Origin: Streptomyces canus 299MFChir4.1 | GTDB taxonomy: Bacteria > Actinomycetota > Actinomycetes > Streptomycetales > Streptomycetaceae | Assembly (NCBI RefSeq): GCF_000383615.1 | Contig: NZ_KB911591.1 | Coordinates: 80,669-144,668, forward strand | Direction of reading: 5' to 3' | Length of the DNA stretch: 64,000 nucleotides | Shown: positions 7,023 through 15,202 of the stretch, in pieces | Layout: each line of letters opens with the position of its first letter | Position numbering within the stretch: the stretch's first letter is position 1 | The notes under the pieces: model-generated | What the model was told of the DNA's origin: nothing | Database searches by the model: none | What the model saw: only the letters and a program-made list of their open reading frames with translations | Made by a program: the position numbers and the translations under genes

Positions 7023-7829
7023 TCACGGCTTGATGCCCACCCCGGTCCACAGGCTGACCTCGGCGTCCGAGGCGGTCGGCTCCTTGTCCGGGCGCCAGCG
7101 ATGACCGACCGAGACACCCGGGTCGAGCAGGTCCAGGCCCTCGAAGAAGCGCGCCACGTCGGCCCGCGAGCGGAACTGCACCGGGGTACCCGCGTTGGTG
7201 TAGATGTCCGTGACCTTCTGCCACGTGTCCGGGTCGAAGTCGGGCGTGCAGTGGCTCAGGGCCAGCGCGCTGCCCGAAGGAAGCTCGGCCAGCAGACGGC
7301 TCACGATGCCGTACGGGTCCTGCGCGTCGGTGACGAAGTGCATGAGGGCGTTGAGGGACAGCGCCACCGGCCGGTCGGTGTCCAGCGCCTCGGCCAGCTC
7401 GGGCGCGTTCAGCAGTGCGCCCGGGTTGTTGACGTCGGCCTCGATGTACGCGGTGCGGCCCTGGGGGGTGTTGCGCATCAGACGCTCGGCGTACTTGAGG
7501 ACCAGGGGGTCGTTGTCGGCGTAGACCACCCGGGCGTCGGGCACCACCGACTGCGCGACCTGGTGGAGGTTCGGCTCGGTGGGGATACCGGTGCCGACGT
7601 CCAGCCACTGGCGGATGCCGTGCTCCTTCGCGAGCACGCGGGTGGCGCGGTGCATGAACGCGCGGTTCTCCCGGGCGCAGGTGAAGATGCCGGGGTAGAC
7701 CGACGCGACGGCCTCGGCCGCCTGCTTGTCGACGTCGAAGTGGTCCTTGCCGCCGAGGTAGTAGTCGTACATCCGGGCGGAGTGGGGCCGGCTGGTGTCG
7801 ATCTCCCGCGCGGCGTGGGAGTGGGTCAT
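7023..7829 (-). CDS. SAM-dependent methyltransferase, PF04672 (DUF574) family
   Basis: A 268-residue protein of a family abundant in Streptomyces with unknown substrate. The start ATG follows AAAGGGACAGG. Family hallmarks are an N-terminal SARMYDYYLGGKDHFDVDK, the region ENRAFMHRATRVL, the SAM-binding WLDVGTGIPTEPNLHQVAQ (about 72-90), VVYADNDPLVL, the LNALMHFV segment and a C-terminal LWTGVGIKP. It lies 74 bp after a DUF397/XRE pair on the same strand and may be co-transcribed. A second member of the family lies about 3.4 kb away. Confidence 0.92.
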   Translation of the reverse strand: MTHSHAAREIDTSRPHSARMYDYYLGGKDHFDVDKQAAEAVASVYPGIFTCARENRAFMHRATRVLAKEHGIRQWLDVGTGIPTEPNLHQVAQSVVPDARVVYADNDPLVLKYAERLMRNTPQGRTAYIEADVNNPGALLNAPELAEALDTDRPVALSLNALMHFVTDAQDPYGIVSRLLAELPSGSALALSHCTPDFDPDTWQKVTDIYTNAGTPVQFRSRADVARFFEGLDLLDPGVSVGHRWRPDKEPTASDAEVSLWTGVGIKP

Positions 7830-7903
7830 CCTGTCCCTTTCAGTGGTGTGCGTGGGGGTGTCGGGCAGGTCGCTGCCGGGGCAGGTCCGGCTCGGGTCAT
7901 GGG

Positions 7904-8155
7904 TCAGCCGGCCGTGAGATGGTCGGCGAGGCCCCGCTTGACGCCCGCGACGAACGCGGCGATCTCCTGCGGGGTGTAGATCAGGGCGGGTCCGGCCGGA
8001 TCGGTCGACTGCCGCAGTGCCACCCGGCCGTCGGCCAGGAGCTTGGTCTGCACGCACTGGCCGCCGTTGGGGCCGCTCCACGGGGACTCCCAGCCCTGCT
8101 CGCCGAGGTCGGTGGCCGGCATCCCGTTGTAGACGTGACAGTCGGTGCTGGTCAT
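7904..8155 (-). CDS. DUF397 protein (small partner of an XRE-DUF5753 regulator)
   Basis: An 83-residue protein of the DUF397 family, with the typical WESPWSGPNGGQCVQ and a Pro/Gln-rich end followed by AAFVAGVKRG. In Streptomyces such proteins are encoded beside whiJ/abaA-type XRE regulators and are thought to act with them in developmental and antibiotic control. Its ATG overlaps the TGA of the XRE gene (ATGA), so the pair is translationally coupled, supporting a joint function. Confidence 0.92.
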   Translation of the reverse strand: MTSTDCHVYNGMPATDLGEQGWESPWSGPNGGQCVQTKLLADGRVALRQSTDPAGPALIYTPQEIAAFVAGVKRGLADHLTAG

Positions 8156-9027
8156 GAGTACTCCTTGCGCATGCGGTTCAGGAGTGCCTTGCTGTCCGCG
8201 TCCGAGCTCAGCAGGGACATGCGGTTGTGCGCCTCCAGATGCGCCGAAACGTCCGAGCGCTGGTCGAGGTACATCGCGCCGGAGAGGACCTCGGTGTAGA
8301 CGATGTCCGGCAGCTCCGGTTCCTCGAAGCGGAAGTAGGTGAACGGGGCGCACGCGCCCACGTGGGCACCGGCCGTGAACGGCACCACGTCCACGCTGAC
8401 GTGTTCCAGTTCCGAGATCTCCAGGAGCCGTTCGATCTGTTCCCGCATGACCTCGGGGCCGCCGACCACCCGGTGCAGTACGGCCTCTTCCATCACCACC
8501 CACAGCGTGGGCGCGTCGGGTCTGGCCAGCAGGCTCTGGCGGCGCAGCCGCAGGTCCACCCGCCGCCCGAGGTCCTCGTCGGCCTCGTTGGGGAAGCCGC
8601 CGCGCAGCACTCCGCGCGCGTACGCGTGGGTCTGCAGCAGCCCCGTGACGTAGTGGGGCTCGTAGGTGCGCAGGGTCCTGGCCCCGGCCTCCAGGCTGAC
8701 GTATGCGCTGAACCAGTTGGGCAGGACGTCCCGGTAGGTGTGCCACCAGCCGGGCTCGTTGGCCCGCTCGGCGAGGGCGACGAACTCGTCGATCTCCTGC
8801 CGGTCGGCCCCGTAGGTCTCCAGCAGCTTCTCCACGTAGAGCGGCTTGAGGGCGACCTCGGCCTTCTCCAGGCGGCGGATGGTCAGGGAGGTCACCCTGA
8901 GTGCCTTGGCCGCGTCCTCCAGCGAGGCCCCCGCGCCCTGCCGCCGCTCCTGAAGGCGCCGGCCCAGGATCATGCGCAGCACGGTGGGAGCACTGGTGCC
9001 ACCGGTGCCCGTACGGCCTTCGCTCAC
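8152..9027 (-). CDS. XRE-family regulator with DUF5753 (WhiJ/AbaA-like)
   Basis: A 291-residue DNA-binding protein. The GTG start follows AGGAGGTCAG. Residues about 20-75 hold the HTH (ILGRRLQERRQGAGASLEDA, then AKALRVTSLTIRRLEKAE). The remainder is DUF5753: WFSAYVSLEAGARTLRTYEP, HYVTGLLQTHAYARG, a RRQSLL region, VMEEAVLHRVVGG, SVDVVPF and the VYTEVLSGAMYLD signature. These regulators sit with a DUF397 gene and often a HATPase gene, as here; the HATPase gene is divergent at 9288. The 260-bp gap between them carries both promoters. Confidence 0.93.
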   Translation of the reverse strand: MSEGRTGTGGTSAPTVLRMILGRRLQERRQGAGASLEDAAKALRVTSLTIRRLEKAEVALKPLYVEKLLETYGADRQEIDEFVALAERANEPGWWHTYRDVLPNWFSAYVSLEAGARTLRTYEPHYVTGLLQTHAYARGVLRGGFPNEADEDLGRRVDLRLRRQSLLARPDAPTLWVVMEEAVLHRVVGGPEVMREQIERLLEISELEHVSVDVVPFTAGAHVGACAPFTYFRFEEPELPDIVYTEVLSGAMYLDQRSDVSAHLEAHNRMSLLSSDADSKALLNRMRKEYS

Positions 9028-9287
9028 GTCCTGACCTCCTGAAGGGGTGTCACCGGCACGAGTCTGACAGCGACTTGCTGACGGCACCAGGCGGATATCG
9101 GCTTTCTGAAATTATCAGGAAGCTGGTTGCAGGTTGAACTTGGGTGCGAGCATAGTGACTTGTGCGAACCGTGCCGCCGAACGCGCGCCCGGTGCCGTCA
9201 ACCGCCCACACCCACGGGCGGGTTGGCATTTCCCTGCCCGATGAGTCTCGCCCGGCCGCGCCGCCGCCCCCACGGAAGGCCAACACC

Positions 9288-9728
9288 GTGTCCCCCCACA
9301 CGACCTCGTCCCCTCAGCTGTTAGACGCCGTGGACCAGGAACGAACCCACTGGATCGAACTTCCCGCGCACCGCTCCAGCATCGGGGTCGCCCGTCGCTC
9401 CGTGGGCACCCGGCTCAAGGCCTGGAGCCTGCCGGGCGAGCTGTGCTCGGACGCGGTGCTGCTCCTGTCCGAGCTGGCCACCAATGCCGTGTGCCACACC
9501 TTCAGCGCACGCATTCTGTGCGGCATCGGGCTGGTCGGCGCCGGGGTCCTCCGGTTGGAGGTGCACGACCACGACCGCTCGGGCCCCACGCTCCGCCGGT
9601 GCCGTGCGAGCCTCGACGACGAGGGCGGGCGCGGCCTGTTCCTCGTGGAGGAACTCGCGGACACCTGGGGGGTGGACCGGTCCAGACTCACCGGCGGCAA
9701 CGCCGTGTGGGCGAATCTGACCGCCTGA
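9288..9728 (+). CDS. ATP-binding protein, HATPase_c_2 (anti-sigma/RsbW-like)
   Basis: A 146-residue serine-kinase-like protein of the sort that phosphorylates anti-anti-sigma factors or binds sigma factors. The GTG at 9288 follows GGAAGG. Upstream in-frame ATGs lack a ribosome site and give a Pro-rich tail. Motifs: ARRSVGTRLKAW, the N-box-like LLLSELATNAVCH, VHDHDR, and the G-box GGRGLFLVEELADTWG. It is divergent from the XRE-DUF5753/DUF397 pair. It is convergent with a PP2C phosphatase, with one base between the stop codons. That phosphatase is a natural opposing partner. Confidence 0.9.
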   Translation: MSPHTTSSPQLLDAVDQERTHWIELPAHRSSIGVARRSVGTRLKAWSLPGELCSDAVLLLSELATNAVCHTFSARILCGIGLVGAGVLRLEVHDHDRSGPTLRRCRASLDDEGGRGLFLVEELADTWGVDRSRLTGGNAVWANLTA

Positions 9729-9729
9729 A

Positions 9730-11154
9730 CTAGTCCTTGGAGGGCGTGAGTTCGGCCAGCAGCAGGGTCCGGTCGTCCGCTCCGGCCGGATCGGAGGGGG
9801 CGTGTAGCAGCCGTCGGCACAGCGCGGGGAGCGGGTCTTGGTCGACGGCCGCCGCGTCGAGCGCCCGGGCGAGGCGGGTGATCTGGTGGTCTATGTCGGT
9901 GTCCCGGGACTCGACCAGACCGTCGCTGTAGAGCACGAGCAGCGAGGGGGCGTCGATGGTCAGGACGGTCGGCTCGTACGTGCCCGCGGCGAGGCCGAGC
10001 GGCAGTCCCGCGCCGACCAGCGTGACCGGAGCGGTCCGGCCGTCCGGGCCGCGCAGCAGCGGGGGCGGATGGCCGGCGCCCACGAGTGTGCAGGTGCGCT
10101 GCCGGGGGTCCCACTCGGCGTAGATGCAGGTCGCGAAGGAGGCGCCCGGGGTGTCGCTGGCGAGTGCGTCGAGCCGTCGTACGAGGTCGGCGGCGGGGAT
10201 GTCGAGGCCCGCCAGAGTGCGTACGGCGGTGCGCAGTTGGATCATCGCCACGGCGGACTCCGGGCCGTGCCCCATGGCGTCCCCGACGATCATACTGACC
10301 CGGTCGCCGGGCCGTCTGAGCACGTCGAACCAGTCGCCGCCGATGATCGAGCCCTGTCCGGCGGGCAGGGAGCCGTGGGCGATGCGCAAGCCCTCGACCT
10401 CCTGGATCGTGCCGGGCAGCAGACTGCCCCGGATGGCCAGCGCGGTGCGGCGCTCGTGCTCGTAGCGGCGCGCGTTGTCCAGGGCGACGGCGGCCCGCGC
10501 GGCCAGCGACTCCACGGCGGCGGTCTCCGCGGTCAGGAACGGCCCGCGGTCCGGTCCGCGAGAGCAGGCCACGAAACCGATCGCCCCGCCCCGCAGCCGC
10601 AGCGGCACCACCAGGAAGGACCGCGACTTGAGGAGTTCGTCGACCCGCTCGTCCCGCCCGGCGGAGGCGGCGAGCCGCTCGGCCGTGTGGTCGTCGACGG
10701 AGTCCAGCAACTGCGCGTGTCCGTCCACCAGCGCGCGGGCGTACGGCGTCTCGCGGGGAAAGACGATCACCTCGCCGACCGGCAGGACGCCCTCCCAGGA
10801 CTCGGGCGCGTCGGTGCCCACCCGCAGGGCCAGCCGGCGCGCCTCGATCTGGGCGGGATCCGCGCCGGCGTACGTGGTCTCCTCGCGGCGCCACCGCTCC
10901 AGCAGATAGAGGGAGGCCGCGTCGCAGAAGCCGGGTGTCAGCGCGTGCACGACATGACTGCCGGTCAGCCCCAGGTCGAGCTCCGAGCCGATGACGTCGG
11001 CCGCGGGGGAGAAGAAGGACCGCCGGGGCGGGGGCACGGCGGTGGGGGTGTCGTCGGAGCGGCTGTGGGGTTCGTTCCGCAGGGTCGTGGGGCCTTTCCG
11101 GGTGGGGGTCCGGGCGCCCGGCAGGGACAACTGATCGCCAGGCGTCGACGGCAA
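9730..11154 (-). CDS. GAF-containing SpoIIE-type PP2C phosphatase
   Basis: Up to 474 residues. A GAF-like sensor spans about 60-230 (FCDAASLYLLERWRREE, the central VVPLRLRGGAIGFVACSRG, then an AAVESLAARAAVALDNARRY helix). A metal-dependent SpoIIE phosphatase domain follows at about 245-470 (GGDWFDVL, VGDAMGHGPESA, VGAGHPPPLL, LVLYSDGLVESRD, DDRTLLLAEL). It would remove phosphate from an anti-anti-sigma factor and so activate a sigma factor. The N-terminal end is uncertain: the first start is a TTG with no ribosome site, and the conserved part begins about 50 residues in. It faces a PF04672 methyltransferase gene across only 45 bp. Confidence 0.9.
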   Translation of the reverse strand: MPSTPGDQLSLPGARTPTRKGPTTLRNEPHSRSDDTPTAVPPPRRSFFSPAADVIGSELDLGLTGSHVVHALTPGFCDAASLYLLERWRREETTYAGADPAQIEARRLALRVGTDAPESWEGVLPVGEVIVFPRETPYARALVDGHAQLLDSVDDHTAERLAASAGRDERVDELLKSRSFLVVPLRLRGGAIGFVACSRGPDRGPFLTAETAAVESLAARAAVALDNARRYEHERRTALAIRGSLLPGTIQEVEGLRIAHGSLPAGQGSIIGGDWFDVLRRPGDRVSMIVGDAMGHGPESAVAMIQLRTAVRTLAGLDIPAADLVRRLDALASDTPGASFATCIYAEWDPRQRTCTLVGAGHPPPLLRGPDGRTAPVTLVGAGLPLGLAAGTYEPTVLTIDAPSLLVLYSDGLVESRDTDIDHQITRLARALDAAAVDQDPLPALCRRLLHAPSDPAGADDRTLLLAELTPSKD

Positions 11155-11199
11155 CTATATGATGAGGCGTCAAGTACCTTGGTGGGAAAGGACGTTCTG

Positions 11200-12012
11200 G
11201 TGAACGACACGGATGCTCTGCCGCCAGGGGCCGATCCGGACAAGGCGAGCGTAGCCCGGATGTACGACGCGTTGCTGGGTGGGGAGCACAACTTCGCCAT
11301 CGACCGGGAGGCGGTGGCGGCCGTCACCGGCATCGACCCCCAGGTTCGGGCGCTGGCCCGGGCCAACCGCGCCTTCCTCGGACGGGCCGTACGGCTCCTG
11401 GTCGGGGCCGGCGTCCGCCAGTTCATCGACCTCGGCTCCGGTATCCCGACCCAGGGCAACGTCCACGAGGTGGCCCAGGCGGCGAACCCCAAGGCCCGGG
11501 TGGTCTACGTGGACAAGGACCCGGTGGCGGTCGCCCACAGCACCACCCTGCTGGCCGACAACCCGCTCGCCGACATCGTCGACGCCGACATCCGGCGGCC
11601 GGCCGACGTCCTGGCCTCGCCGCAGGTGCGTGAGCTGATCGACTTCGACGAGCCGGTCGCCGTGCTGATGGTCGCGATCCTGCACTTCGTCGCGCCCGAG
11701 GAGAACCCGGCCGGCATCGTGGCCGCCTTCCGGGACGCCCTGCCCGGGGGCAGCTGGCTGGCCCTGTCCCATGCCACGAACGAGGACCGTCCGGACACGG
11801 CCGCCGCGGTCACCCAGCTGTACCGCGCCCGGGCCACCTCACCCGTCACCGTCCGCTCCCACGACGAGATCCAGGGCCTCTTCGCCGGGTTCGAACTGAC
11901 GGAGCCCGGCCTGGTCCATGTCCCGCTGTGGCGCCCGGACGAGGGCGAGGACATCCCGGAGAAGCCGTCGGAGTACTGGGTGTACGCGGGAGTCGGCCGC
12001 AAGAGCGGGTGA
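11200..12012 (+). CDS. SAM-dependent methyltransferase, PF04672 (DUF574) family
   Basis: A 270-residue second member of this family. The GTG at 11200 is preceded seven bases away by AAAGGA; another GTG lies six codons upstream. Hallmarks: VARMYDALLGGEHNFAIDR, ANRAFLGRAVRLLV, FIDLGSGIPTQGNVHEVAQ for SAM binding, VVYVDKDPVAVAHS, VAILHFV and a C-terminal YWVYAGVGRK. The domain plan matches the copy at 7.0-7.8 kb, but the two are clearly diverged. It is divergent from the GAF-PP2C gene. The substrate is unknown. Confidence 0.92.
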   Translation: MNDTDALPPGADPDKASVARMYDALLGGEHNFAIDREAVAAVTGIDPQVRALARANRAFLGRAVRLLVGAGVRQFIDLGSGIPTQGNVHEVAQAANPKARVVYVDKDPVAVAHSTTLLADNPLADIVDADIRRPADVLASPQVRELIDFDEPVAVLMVAILHFVAPEENPAGIVAAFRDALPGGSWLALSHATNEDRPDTAAAVTQLYRARATSPVTVRSHDEIQGLFAGFELTEPGLVHVPLWRPDEGEDIPEKPSEYWVYAGVGRKSG

Positions 12013-12089
12013 CAGTGGGGGAAAGCTGCTGACGCCGCGGCGGGACGTCGACCGGTCCACCGACCTCCCGTGACCCCCTGACCGCGGAC

Positions 12090-13352
12090 CTACCCCGCGA
12101 TGGAGTCCAGCTGTTCCGCCGCCGGGCGCAGGGCCCACAGGTCCCCGCCCGGCGGCGCCTCCAGTGCCGGTACGGCCCTGCGCGCCCGCGTGTCCCCCGC
12201 GTCCGCGGCCGCGTGCACGACGTCGGTCGCCGCGTACCGCAGGAACTCCAGCTCCGGATGGGGCCAGGCGGCCGCCCCGGTCGCGGCGGGCAACAGGTAG
12301 TCCACCGCCCTGAACAGGCTCTGCCCGTCCGGGCCTCGGTAGGCCCACAGATCGACGCCGACGTGCCGGCCGATGGCTGCGAGCCTGGTGTAGGCGACCA
12401 GGTCGAAGGTCGAGTAGTGCCAGCTCCGGGTGCGGGTCAGCTCCTGGGGCTGGCTTCCGTCGGCCGCGATCTGCGGAGCGAGGCGCTTGCTCCGGGCGTC
12501 CAGGACCGTACGGCGGGCCAGTGCCCGGTCGCCGGTCGCGTACGCGAGGCCGGCGAGCAGCAGATCGTAGAAGGTGCCGTGGTTGTTGGCCGCGGCGCCC
12601 TCCTGCTTGCCGAAGTCGCTGTCCTTGAGCCAGCCGAGGAAGTCGGCGTTCCACCGGGCCATGCCGGTGCGGTCCTTCCCGCTCCAGCCGGGTGCGCCGG
12701 TGTCCAGAAGGGCGAGCGCGTCGACGACGCTGGTGTACGACTGGGAGAAGTCGATGATGCCGATGGCCCGGCCGTCGTACTTGCAGGGGATGAACTGCGC
12801 GTGGTCCAGGTTGGGGTTCATGCGCGTGGCCGGGTCCAGGAACCAGGTGCGCAGCACCTGCCCGGCCTTGCGCGCGTACCGGCTGTCGCCGGTGTAGTAC
12901 CAGGCGAGGGAGAGGTCGTAGGCGGAGTCGAAGGTCTTCTCGACGTCCTGGCGGTCGGTGCCGGAGTCGACCTCGGGATTGCGCTCGCCGTCCCGCTGGA
13001 CGTACGGGCAGCCCCAGGGGTTGCCGGCGGTGGGGGCCTGGGAGGGCCACCAGTAGGGGGCCTGGCTGAGGTAGTCGTGGACGTCGCCACCGGGGGCGGG
13101 CCTCGGCTTGTCGACGACGGTCCAGGGGCCCTGGTCCAGCCACTTGTCGGCGCGGGCGGTCAATCCCCGCACTGCTCGCCGGAGTCGCGGATCCCCCCGG
13201 TCGATGCGGACCTTCGTCTGCTGCAGGCGGGCGCCGTCGAGAACCGCGGTGTGCGGGACGGCGGTCCGCGCTGCGGCCGGTGCGGCGAACCCGGTGGTGA
13301 ACGCGGCGAGGGCGGTCAGCAGGGCGACGCACAGGCGGGAGCGGGCGCTCAT
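12090..13352 (-). CDS. Secreted alginate-lyase-superfamily protein (PF05426)
   Basis: A 420-residue protein predicted to cleave uronic-acid polysaccharide by beta-elimination. Residues 1-28 are a signal peptide ending AAPAAARTA. The rest is an alpha/alpha-toroid: SQAPYWWPSQAPTAGNPWGC, the NPEVDSGTDRQ area, DHAQFIPCKYDGRAIGIIDF, the signature NNHGTFYD (about 254-261, usual catalytic Asn/His site), and SWHYSTFDLVAY. These fit PL5/PL38-type lyases, so substrate could be alginate, glucuronan or another uronan. The ATG overlaps the stop of the pectate-lyase-like gene (ATGA), so the two secreted enzymes are made together. Confidence 0.88.
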   Translation of the reverse strand: MSARSRLCVALLTALAAFTTGFAAPAAARTAVPHTAVLDGARLQQTKVRIDRGDPRLRRAVRGLTARADKWLDQGPWTVVDKPRPAPGGDVHDYLSQAPYWWPSQAPTAGNPWGCPYVQRDGERNPEVDSGTDRQDVEKTFDSAYDLSLAWYYTGDSRYARKAGQVLRTWFLDPATRMNPNLDHAQFIPCKYDGRAIGIIDFSQSYTSVVDALALLDTGAPGWSGKDRTGMARWNADFLGWLKDSDFGKQEGAAANNHGTFYDLLLAGLAYATGDRALARRTVLDARSKRLAPQIAADGSQPQELTRTRSWHYSTFDLVAYTRLAAIGRHVGVDLWAYRGPDGQSLFRAVDYLLPAATGAAAWPHPELEFLRYAATDVVHAAADAGDTRARRAVPALEAPPGGDLWALRPAAEQLDSIAG

Positions 13353-15010
13353 CGGCCCGCTCCCCTCAGCCGCCGCTGGGCCTCGTACAGGTTCCGTGGC
13401 CGCACCGCGCCCGGACTGCCGTACAGCTCAAGCCGGGTGTGCAGATCACCGGTGAAGTCGGGGACGTCGATCTGGTCGAACTCCCGGACCTCGTCGATGC
13501 CGACGGTCGCGGACCAGGGCGCCAGGCCGTCGATCTTCACCAGCCCGGCGCGGCCGTTGGTGACACGGACGTTCCAGTGGGTGAACCGCGCGCCGAACAG
13601 GGGGCCCGCGCTCGCGTCACCGCCGTGGCGGCCGTTGTTGTGCACGGTGATGTCGGTGCGGACGTTGGCGAAGGGCAGGCCGCGATGGCTGTCGAAGGTG
13701 CCCATCCGCATGTCGCCGCGCGACCAGACGTTGTACGACGACAGCCCCTCGACGTTGATGCCGTGCAGCTGGGTGTTCGCGGGCGCGGGGCGGGTGCGCT
13801 CCTCGATGGTGAAGTCCTCGACGAGGTTGTCGTGCGAGCCCTCGCGGCAGAAGTAGGGATGATGGGAGCCACGGCCCGCGACGCGCGTCCGGCGCAGGGT
13901 GCACGCGGAGGCGGCCACCAGGCCGAACCCGTTGTCGACATGACGGACCGTCACATCGTCCACCCAGCAGTCGTACGCGCACTGGAGCACGACGCCGTTG
14001 TGGCCCTTGTCCAGCAGGTGCTGTTGCTGCGGGACATCGGGCGCCTCCAGGGTCAGGCCCACTACCGCCGAGCCGCTCAACTCGGGTACATGCGTGGTCA
14101 GTTGCGGCGACCACTCCGGGCGCAGGTCGAGCGGGAGCGGCCGTTCGAGGGTGACCTTCCGGCCGTGGACGCGGGAGATGCGGACGGGCCACTCGTAGGG
14201 CACGTAGGACGTCAGCTTCGTCTTGTCGTCCCAGAAGTAGGCCTCGGGGCCGGAACCGCCCCCGCACATGTGCTCCAGGAGGGTGTGGTCGGCGTCGTCC
14301 GCGAGCCGGAGCAGGACCAGGGCGCCCGGACGCAGCGAGCGTGCGTCGGCGACCGTCACCGTCCAGGAACCCTGGCGCGCGGGGGCGACCGCGGTGAGCG
14401 TCCGCCACTCGTCGCGCCGGTTGCCGGTCCAGCCCTCGAAGGGCCACGCCCTGGTCCTGATCGCTGCGACGAGCGACTCCCAACGCGCCTGCGGCGCGAG
14501 CCAGATCAGACCGCCCGCCCATGACCAGGACGACTTGTCCCCGCCGTAGCGGGAGCCGTACGTCCCGATGAGCTCGGTGAGGTTCTTGGTCGCGTACAAG
14601 GTGGTACGGCCGCTGCCGGCGCCCTTGAGGACCACGTTCGAGTGGCCCAGGCGGATGACGTCGTCGACGCGGAACGTGCCAGGCGGGATGGTGACCGTGC
14701 CCCCGCCGGCCCGTCCGGCAGCGGCGAGGGCACGGTTGATCGCGGGGGCCGAGTCGGTCGTTCCGTCCGCCACGGCACCGAAGTCGCGTACGTCGGCGAC
14801 GACTCGGCGGCGCGGAAAGCGTGTGGCCCCGCCGTGGCAGCCGGCGCGGCCGACGTACGGGATCTGCGGATGGGTGAAGGGAGTGCGGCTGAACTCCCGC
14901 CACAGGGGTGCCGCTTCGGCGGCCGACGCGGCCCCGGCACCCAGAGCGACGGTGACGGCACTTCCCAGCAGCGACCTTCTGGTCATGCCCATGACAGTGC
15001 GGTGGCTCAT
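13349..15010 (-). CDS. Secreted right-handed beta-helix (pectate-lyase superfamily) protein
   Basis: A 553-residue protein, start ATG after AAAGGG. The N-terminus is Tat-like: TRRSLLGSAVTVALGAGAAS with twin Arg and an ASAAEA site. The Pfam pectate_lyase_3 signature follows: DVRDFGAVADGTTDSAPAIN and GGTVTIPPGTFRV (about 100-145). The long parallel beta-helix includes VVLKGAGSGRTTLY, a mid-protein insert (about 190-300) and SHHPYFCREGSHDNLVEDFT. It probably lyses or hydrolyses an acidic plant or algal polysaccharide. It is the first gene of a two-gene coupled operon with the alginate-lyase-like enzyme. A small palindrome lies 35 bp upstream. Confidence 0.85.
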   Translation of the reverse strand: MSHRTVMGMTRRSLLGSAVTVALGAGAASAAEAAPLWREFSRTPFTHPQIPYVGRAGCHGGATRFPRRRVVADVRDFGAVADGTTDSAPAINRALAAAGRAGGGTVTIPPGTFRVDDVIRLGHSNVVLKGAGSGRTTLYATKNLTELIGTYGSRYGGDKSSWSWAGGLIWLAPQARWESLVAAIRTRAWPFEGWTGNRRDEWRTLTAVAPARQGSWTVTVADARSLRPGALVLLRLADDADHTLLEHMCGGGSGPEAYFWDDKTKLTSYVPYEWPVRISRVHGRKVTLERPLPLDLRPEWSPQLTTHVPELSGSAVVGLTLEAPDVPQQQHLLDKGHNGVVLQCAYDCWVDDVTVRHVDNGFGLVAASACTLRRTRVAGRGSHHPYFCREGSHDNLVEDFTIEERTRPAPANTQLHGINVEGLSSYNVWSRGDMRMGTFDSHRGLPFANVRTDITVHNNGRHGGDASAGPLFGARFTHWNVRVTNGRAGLVKIDGLAPWSATVGIDEVREFDQIDVPDFTGDLHTRLELYGSPGAVRPRNLYEAQRRLRGAGR

Positions 15011-15044
15011 GGCGGATCGCCCTTTCCATGGAGCTTCATGGATG

Positions 15045-15057
15045 TGAACGACGTTCA
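15045..15057. promoter_or_regulatory. Palindrome TGAACG-A-CGTTCA before the lyase operon
   Basis: Perfect 6-bp arms with one central base, 34 bp before the pectate-lyase-like start and in the position of an operator. The GAAC/GTTC arms would suit several repressor families; no family is assigned. Confidence 0.4.
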
Positions 15058-15150
15058 TAAGTGCGTTGATCGGTGAGGATGCCATGCCGCCGAGCCATGC
15101 GAAAGAGGTTGCGCAGGGATTAATTGGTCATGTCCCTGAACCAGTGCAAA

Positions 15151-15193
15151 CACGGAGCCCCGTCGGCAGGGTGGCTGCCGACGGGGCTCCGTG
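15151..15193 (-). terminator. Very strong stem-loop terminator of the double-GH43 gene
   Basis: Bases 15151-15169 pair perfectly with 15175-15193 (19-bp stem, GGTGG loop), ten bases after the minus-strand stop at 15203. Confidence 0.9.
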
Positions 15194-15202
15194 GGGGTGA
15201 AA

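Noticed and set aside
9838..12012. A 724-residue frame ending with the second PF04672 methyltransferase
   Set aside because: Its first 450 codons are antisense to the GAF-PP2C gene. A GTG with a ribosome site at 11200 gives the family's normal length.
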